Assembly: GCF_003173595.1 (NCBI RefSeq)
Contig: NZ_QGNZ01000001.1
Coordinates: 186,001 to 250,000 of the forward strand
Length of the DNA: 64,000 nt
DNA from: Pedobacter yonginensis
GTDB lineage: Bacteria > Bacteroidota > Bacteroidia > Sphingobacteriales > Sphingobacteriaceae
Reading direction: 5' to 3'
The position numbers were made by a program, and so were the translations under genes. The notes below the pieces were generated by a model. The model was not told where the DNA came from, did not search any database, and worked only from the letters and a program-made list of their open reading frames with translations. Positions 59,775-64,000 of this stretch are shown here, in pieces. Every line of letters begins with the position of its first letter. Within the stretch, counting starts at the first letter, position 1.

Positions 59775-61879
59775 AACAGGGAGCTGGTTCCTAAATAATC
59801 ATTCACCAATTTGGTTACCGCGTTGCCCAACTGCACTGCGTTTCCAATGCCCACGCCCTTTAAGGCAGCTAACTGCTCAGTGTTTCTAGGCAGTTTTAAG
59901 GCGATGAGGGCCAAGGTTTGGTTGGAAAGTACCGTATGCTCTGGAACGTTCTTCAGTTCGCCATAGGCAGCTCGCCAACTCAACAAATTCTTGTACAATT
60001 GAAGGTTGGCAATATCTCTAGGAAGCTTAATTTTTTTAGGCATTGATGGGGTGGTTTCAGCCTTACCATTTTGGCTTGCTGAATGTAGCCTCTCCATATA
60101 ATTTTGCACGGAAAATTGATCCCAGTCCATTTTGAATAAAGAAAGTTTAGCCAAAAGTGCTTGTTTACACGCTTTTGCAAGATTCATCACTTTATCCGAA
60201 TTGCTATCGTTATAAAAGTTAAGATTTAGAATTTTATCCAATTCATTACAGACCAAATCCAGTTTCGGAATGAAATAGCCCGCTGCTTTTTTTAATCTGT
60301 CAATGAAGAAAGTTTCTGTCTTCAAGGGCTGGGTTGTGGAAATTTTGGAAAGTTCCTGCTTATTAAACCCATCAGCAATTTTGAAAATTTCCTTTTCTAT
60401 TTGTTGATTTAAGGGGGAGAATAGTTGTGAAAATTCTGCCTGCTCGTCTTGATCTTTAAATCTGCTTTTCTCCAGTATTCGCCAGTCCTGCTTAAGTGGT
60501 GTGAAATCGACCAAATCACTGATTAAACTCCAGGCATATTCATTTTCATATTGATGCAATGCAGATTGATCGGCATTTGCATGGGAAGACTTTTGGGTAA
60601 AGTCTACCACTCTTGAATCGGTGATGATGTTTTCGAGCTTAACTGGCAATTTCAATATCAACCCCTCCAAGCTTCTACATCGGCTTAAGGCCACATAAGC
60701 ATGCCCGTGTGCAAAGGCGGCACTTACATCTATAATTGCTTTGTCGAAGGTTAAACCTTGACTTTTATGCACCGTTATTGCCCAAGCCAATTTGAATGGA
60801 AATTGTTCAAACGATCCGGTGTTTACCTCGTTAATTTTATTTTCGTTTTCGCTTAAATTGTATTTTACATTCTGCCAAACTTCTCGCTCAACCTCAATTT
60901 GAGTACCGCCATCCATAAACTGTACGGTTATGGTGTCGTTTTTGATGCCTACAATTTTTGCTGCCTTGCCATTATAAAACTGTTTTTTCCCAGAGGAGTC
61001 GTTCTTGATAAACATTACTTGTGCACCTGCTTTTAAGGTTAAAGTTTCGTCAACAGGGTAGGCATCTTTTGGAAAATCGCCCGTAATCTTCGCGTTAAAA
61101 GTATGGTGTTCACCTTCCAGCTTATCTAAACAACTGCTGTTGATTTCCGTAACCATGTTGTTGTGGGTGGTTAAGGTGATGTACTCGTCTTTCCAAACAC
61201 TGTCTAGGCTTGCATCGTAACGCTCGTTCAGTTTTTCCAAAAGACTTTCATCTATCGTATTTTCTCTGATTTGATTTAAAATTTCGAGGAAAACGGGGTC
61301 TGATTGGCGATAAACTTTCTCTAAAGTGAATGTAGTGATGTTAATGCTTTTAAACGCCTGACTATCAAAAAAATATGGGCTCTGGTAATGATCTTTAAGA
61401 ATGTGCCAAGCATCGTGAAAGATGGGAGAGAGCTGGTATAAATCGCCAATCATTAAAACTTGAATACCTCCGAATGGGCGATTAGAACCTTTTACTTTTC
61501 TTAAGGTTAAATCAATAAAATCAATGAGGTCTGCCCGAACCATACTTATCTCATCAATGATTAACAGTTCGAGGCATTTTAGTAGGCGGATTTTTTCTTC
61601 TGAATATTTTATGGCTTGGTTGTGCTCGCCGCTTTCATTTTTAATGGGGATGAGAGGGCCAAAGGGGATTTGAAAAAAGGAATGTAAAGTTACCCCGCCC
61701 GCATTTATTGCCGCTACAGCAGTTGGCGCAACAACGGCGAAATTTTTTGTAATTGTATTTTTAATGTGCCTTAGCAGCGTGGTTTTACCTGTACCGGCCT
61801 TTCCTGTTAAAAATATCGGTCTGTTTGTAGAGGTGAGAAAGTCTAAAATAATTTGATTGTCTGGACTAGGGCTATTCAT
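59771..61879 (-). CDS. Pif1-like helicase with C-terminal HRDC domain
   Basis: The 702-residue protein has Walker A G26-KAGTGKT-33, helicase motif II LLIIDEISMV near 115, and IQVLMIGDLYQLSP near 147. C-terminal motifs are AWAITVHKSQGLTF near 367 and HGHAYVALSRCRSLEGL near 392. A helix-rich region precedes a C-terminal HRDC-like domain (YKNLLSWRAAYGELKNVPEH, about 627). Pif1/RecD-like helicases unwind DNA at forks or G-quadruplexes. It reads leftward and appears chromosomal. Confidence 0.88.
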   Translation of the reverse strand: MNSPSPDNQIILDFLTSTNRPIFLTGKAGTGKTTLLRHIKNTITKNFAVVAPTAVAAINAGGVTLHSFFQIPFGPLIPIKNESGEHNQAIKYSEEKIRLLKCLELLIIDEISMVRADLIDFIDLTLRKVKGSNRPFGGIQVLMIGDLYQLSPIFHDAWHILKDHYQSPYFFDSQAFKSINITTFTLEKVYRQSDPVFLEILNQIRENTIDESLLEKLNERYDASLDSVWKDEYITLTTHNNMVTEINSSCLDKLEGEHHTFNAKITGDFPKDAYPVDETLTLKAGAQVMFIKNDSSGKKQFYNGKAAKIVGIKNDTITVQFMDGGTQIEVEREVWQNVKYNLSENENKINEVNTGSFEQFPFKLAWAITVHKSQGLTFDKAIIDVSAAFAHGHAYVALSRCRSLEGLILKLPVKLENIITDSRVVDFTQKSSHANADQSALHQYENEYAWSLISDLVDFTPLKQDWRILEKSRFKDQDEQAEFSQLFSPLNQQIEKEIFKIADGFNKQELSKISTTQPLKTETFFIDRLKKAAGYFIPKLDLVCNELDKILNLNFYNDSNSDKVMNLAKACKQALLAKLSLFKMDWDQFSVQNYMERLHSASQNGKAETTPSMPKKIKLPRDIANLQLYKNLLSWRAAYGELKNVPEHTVLSNQTLALIALKLPRNTEQLAALKGVGIGNAVQLGNAVTKLVNDYLGTSSLF

Positions 61880-61976
61880 ATTTTTCCAAAAATAGCCTAA
61901 TTGCTTAGAAGTTTAAGCATCAAATTTTAAACAATCGCAAGGGTCGCAAGAATCTCAAAAAAAATGAATTGGTTTT

Positions 61977-62303
61977 TTAGGAAAGTAACTTTCTTTCTAT
62001 TTTTCTTCCTGCACGTTTCGCAAATATACCACCAGCCAATTTAAACAGAAAACCAGAGTTTTTCAGAACCGTTTTTTTTACTACAGAGGATAGAAGTTTC
62101 CCAATTGGATTGCTCGCTACATTACTTCTGCTCATTATCCTTTCTAAACTTGTTTTATGATGGAAAATTCGGGATGGGAGGCCAAAGGCAACAGCTTTTA
62201 CGCCTGTCTTTAATGAGTGTTCCTTTTTATTCATATCTGATTTTAAGGCAGACATGTATCGTTTTAAAGATTTGTGATTGGTAATTGCGATTGCTTTATT
62301 CAT
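61977..62303 (-). CDS. Hypothetical basic protein, 108 aa
   Basis: The 108-residue protein is Lys/Arg/Ser-rich with a stretch SGFLFKLAGGIFAKRAGRKIE near the end that is weakly amphipathic. No signal peptide, membrane helix or family is recognised. It lies upstream of the helicase gene in the same direction. Confidence 0.5.
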   Translation of the reverse strand: MNKAIAITNHKSLKRYMSALKSDMNKKEHSLKTGVKAVAFGLPSRIFHHKTSLERIMSRSNVASNPIGKLLSSVVKKTVLKNSGFLFKLAGGIFAKRAGRKIERKLLS

Positions 62304-62738
62304 AGGCTTAAATACTCTTATTCTTTGAACAGGATAGATTACAAGAGGTTTTGAGAAAATGAAATTTTGTACTCTTATAAGTTTTATTGCAAAATAGTAT
62401 CTATCGAAGGCAGATTAAATTGAATGGTGACAAATGCTCGACGATGCCTTATCGCTTTCTTTTCAATCGGTCCTGTATCTGTCGGTGCTATAATTCATTT
62501 TGCCTTTGAAATTGCCAAATTACTTTTTGCCAAAATCCTTACCATGCGTTCACGTATAAATTCTTCTACATCAATTTCCGCTCTTAAACTTGTAAGCCAT
62601 TTGAGAACAGGTATTTAAAAATTGAGACACCGAAGAAAGTAAGGATATGTTAAATCGACCGATTTTTAATTGCCGTTTGCCTTATTAAAACATGTAGCGT
62701 TTTAGAACTGGGTTGCGTTTTAGTACCAAACCGAGTTT
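62304..62738. other. 435 bp non-coding region
   Basis: I see no convincing gene. A 39-codon stretch open on the minus strand (62495-62614) reads LRAEIDVEEFIRERM... between two stops but has no start at its head; it may be a broken gene tail or chance. Confidence 0.45.
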
Positions 62739-63143
62739 ATGAGAACCAAAGCCAACAATTCAATCGTTTCCTTCTTTTTAATTGCACTCCTTTCGGTAGT
62801 TATATTTGGATGTAAGGAATCTGTTTTGAGCACAAAAGAAGGTGATGAGCAATCCTTGAAAGCGCTTTTTGCCGATGTAGAGAAGATTGCCTATCAGTAC
62901 CCTTGCGAAAACGCAGGTGAATGGAAGTTTATAGCGGTAGGATCCAGGCCATGCGGAGGTGCATCTGGTTTCATCGCCTATTCCTCTAAAGTAAACGAGC
63001 AAATGCTTTTCGAGAAAATAAAGCTGTTTACAGAAAAGGAAGCCAGCTACAATGCAAAATACAATCCAACATCGCCCTGCGCCCTTATTGTGGCACCGAA
63101 AAGTGTAATCTGCGAAAATGGAAAGCCAAAGCTTGTTTATTAA
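62739..63143 (+). CDS. Hypothetical lipoprotein, 134 aa
   Basis: The 134-residue protein has a lipoprotein signal (SVVIFGC, Cys 25). The mature part has four further cysteines in YPCENAGEW, RPCGGASGF, SPCALIVAP and VICENGK, and reads like a small beta-rich Bacteroidota lipoprotein family that I cannot name. It is followed by another lipoprotein gene in the same direction. Confidence 0.6.
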   Translation: MRTKANNSIVSFFLIALLSVVIFGCKESVLSTKEGDEQSLKALFADVEKIAYQYPCENAGEWKFIAVGSRPCGGASGFIAYSSKVNEQMLFEKIKLFTEKEASYNAKYNPTSPCALIVAPKSVICENGKPKLVY

Positions 63144-63269
63144 TTGTTCAAAATTTCATCACGTGTAAATACCTTTCCATAACGGTTTTTAACCTCTCCA
63201 TATCGTATCCTTTACAGACTAAAAACAATTATTAATCTTTACATAATCAATCAAACAAACCCAGTTATT

Positions 63270-63650
63270 ATGAAGAAGCGCTCAATTCTTTCCGTTTTGC
63301 TACTTTTTGTGTTCTTACAATTTTCGTGTGAAAAAGATTTGCAAACGAGTATGTGTTATCAAGTAAAGTATCTTTCTGCCTATTGTCCAAATGCCGATGC
63401 ATCATTAGTGAGCTTCACTACCAAAAATAAAGATGCTACACCGATTACCGATAGTAACGGCGATGTTATTGATTATCAGGCTGCCATCCTTAACGTTCCA
63501 GCTGAATTTAAAGTTCCTGGAAAAGTATTCTACGTGAAGTACCACTTCAATGGAGGCGAGGAAGAAACCATTCCATGCCCAGCCATTACCTTGCCTGTCA
63601 AAGTTTTATCTGCTGATGGCGCGTCGGAACAAGATTGTCGCTCAAATTAA
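63270..63650 (+). CDS. Hypothetical lipoprotein, 126 aa
   Basis: The 126-residue protein has a lipoprotein signal (FLQFSC, Cys 20) and a beta-rich mature part with YLSAYCPNADASLV near 34-47 and FYVKYHFNGGEEETIPCPAI near 89-108. No family is recognised. It ends before a symmetrical terminator shared with the convergent phosphoesterase gene. Confidence 0.6.
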   Translation: MKKRSILSVLLLFVFLQFSCEKDLQTSMCYQVKYLSAYCPNADASLVSFTTKNKDATPITDSNGDVIDYQAAILNVPAEFKVPGKVFYVKYHFNGGEEETIPCPAITLPVKVLSADGASEQDCRSN

Positions 63651-63674
63651 TTTCTGACCATCTTTTACACAAAG

Positions 63675-63710
63675 GCAACGAAATCTTTTAAGTTAAAAGA
63701 ATTTCGTTGC
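63675..63710. terminator. Bidirectional terminator
   Basis: GCAACGAAAT (63675-63684) and ATTTCGTTGC (63701-63710) form a perfect 10-pair stem, with TTTT/AAAA pairs inside. It lies between two convergent genes, 24 bases after one stop and 35 bases from the other. Confidence 0.8.
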
Positions 63711-63745
63711 TTCTTGAAGTTTATAAAGTGTAGATAGAAAGGTTT

Positions 63746-64000
63746 TTATACTTTCCTCTTGAGCTCAATTACTGTGATTTCTGGCCATATCCCAATTCGA
63801 CCAGAAAAGCCTAGAAAGCCAAAGCCTCGATTTACATTGAGATACCTACCATTTTCGGTTTTTATGCCTGCCCAGTGTTTATAACGATATTTTACTGGGC
63901 TCCATTTAATCCCAAATGCTTCAATTCCAAACTGCATACCATGCGTATGGCCAGCTAATGCAAGTTGAATTTTTGATGGGTTATTTTTAACCTGTGCATC
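63746..64000 (-). CDS. Metallophosphoesterase (YkuE-like), partial
   Basis: The frame is open to the window end, so the N-terminal part is missing. The visible 84 residues contain LALAGHTHGMQFG, the GHTHG metal-binding motif of calcineurin-like phosphoesterases, then NRGFGFLGFSGRIGIWPEITVIEL, the conserved C-terminal region of YkuE-type enzymes that hydrolyse phosphoesters at the membrane. The first Met in the frame (63937) lies after the motif and is not the true start. Confidence 0.88.
   Translation of the reverse strand, partial: DAQVKNNPSKIQLALAGHTHGMQFGIEAFGIKWSPVKYRYKHWAGIKTENGRYLNVNRGFGFLGFSGRIGIWPEITVIELKRKV

Noticed and set aside
62495-62614. 39-codon open stretch on the minus strand
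   Set aside because: No start codon at its head and stops at both ends; too short to call a gene.
62424-62618. 64-codon plus-strand frame
   Set aside because: Composition unlike neighbours, no family, and no partner genes; probably non-coding.
1-64000. CRISPR arrays, rRNA genes and insertion sequences
   Set aside because: No regularly spaced repeats, ribosomal RNA segments or transposase motifs were seen on reading both strands.

Overview
The window reads as Bacteroidota DNA, most likely a Sphingobacteriaceae (Pedobacter- or Sphingobacterium-like) chromosome carrying a large integrative and conjugative element. Supporting signs are low G+C, absence of obvious Shine-Dalgarno sites, TAnnTTTG-type -7 boxes, a CTnDOT-type transfer operon (TraE/DUF4134, TraF/DUF4133, TraG, TraJ, TraK, TraM), an RteC-like regulator, and lineage-typical families such as DUF3347. 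The genus is an inference.

Layout. Positions 1-5.1 kb hold a sulfur/oxyanion group: an AcfC-like binding protein (cut by the window start), a YeiH-type exporter, a beta-propeller protein, a DUF305 protein and a Tat-exported sulfite-oxidase-like molybdoenzyme. A gene-poor 670 bp stretch with an inverted repeat follows. At 5.8-11.5 kb lies a tightly coupled four-gene restriction-like operon, hsdM-hsdS-AAA ATPase-HNH protein, with no hsdR. At 11.7-13.8 kb are DUF932-type element genes. At 14.3-15.9 kb come a VOC protein and a small mercury-type operon (ArsR regulator, MerT-MerP fusion, GDCCVxC protein) with its own palindromic operator.

The transfer operon runs leftward from 26.4 to 16.0 kb, with rteC beside it. 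A rightward Crp/Fnr, lipoprotein, small membrane protein and serine-protease cluster occupies 27.9-31.1 kb. From 31.2 to 51.7 kb is heavy-metal cargo: three P1B ATPases of two motif classes (CPH and CPC), a multicopper oxidase fused to a CopB-like barrel, DUF3347 proteins, a haem-binding protein, an AraC regulator with a CxxC head, a copper chaperone, small Cys-rich secreted proteins, a Zn/Cd ATPase under a probable Zur box, and an RND efflux pump whose CzcA and CzcC parts are one polypeptide. The mobilisation module (coupling protein, relaxase, ribbon-helix-helix accessory) lies at 51.8-55.4 kb next to a palindrome cluster that is a good oriT candidate.

The right end is a large serine recombinase gene whose last codons run antisense into a tRNA-Leu(CAA) gene, the probable attachment site. 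From 58.9 kb onward the genes look chromosomal: DUF3817, response regulator, Pif1-like helicase, lipoproteins and a metallophosphoesterase cut by the window end.

Working together: the transfer, mobilisation and recombinase genes would move the island; the metal genes would import-trap, oxidise, chaperone and export Cu/Ag, Zn/Cd and Hg; the restriction-like operon would defend or stabilise it. The left end of the element is not defined by a repeat I can see.
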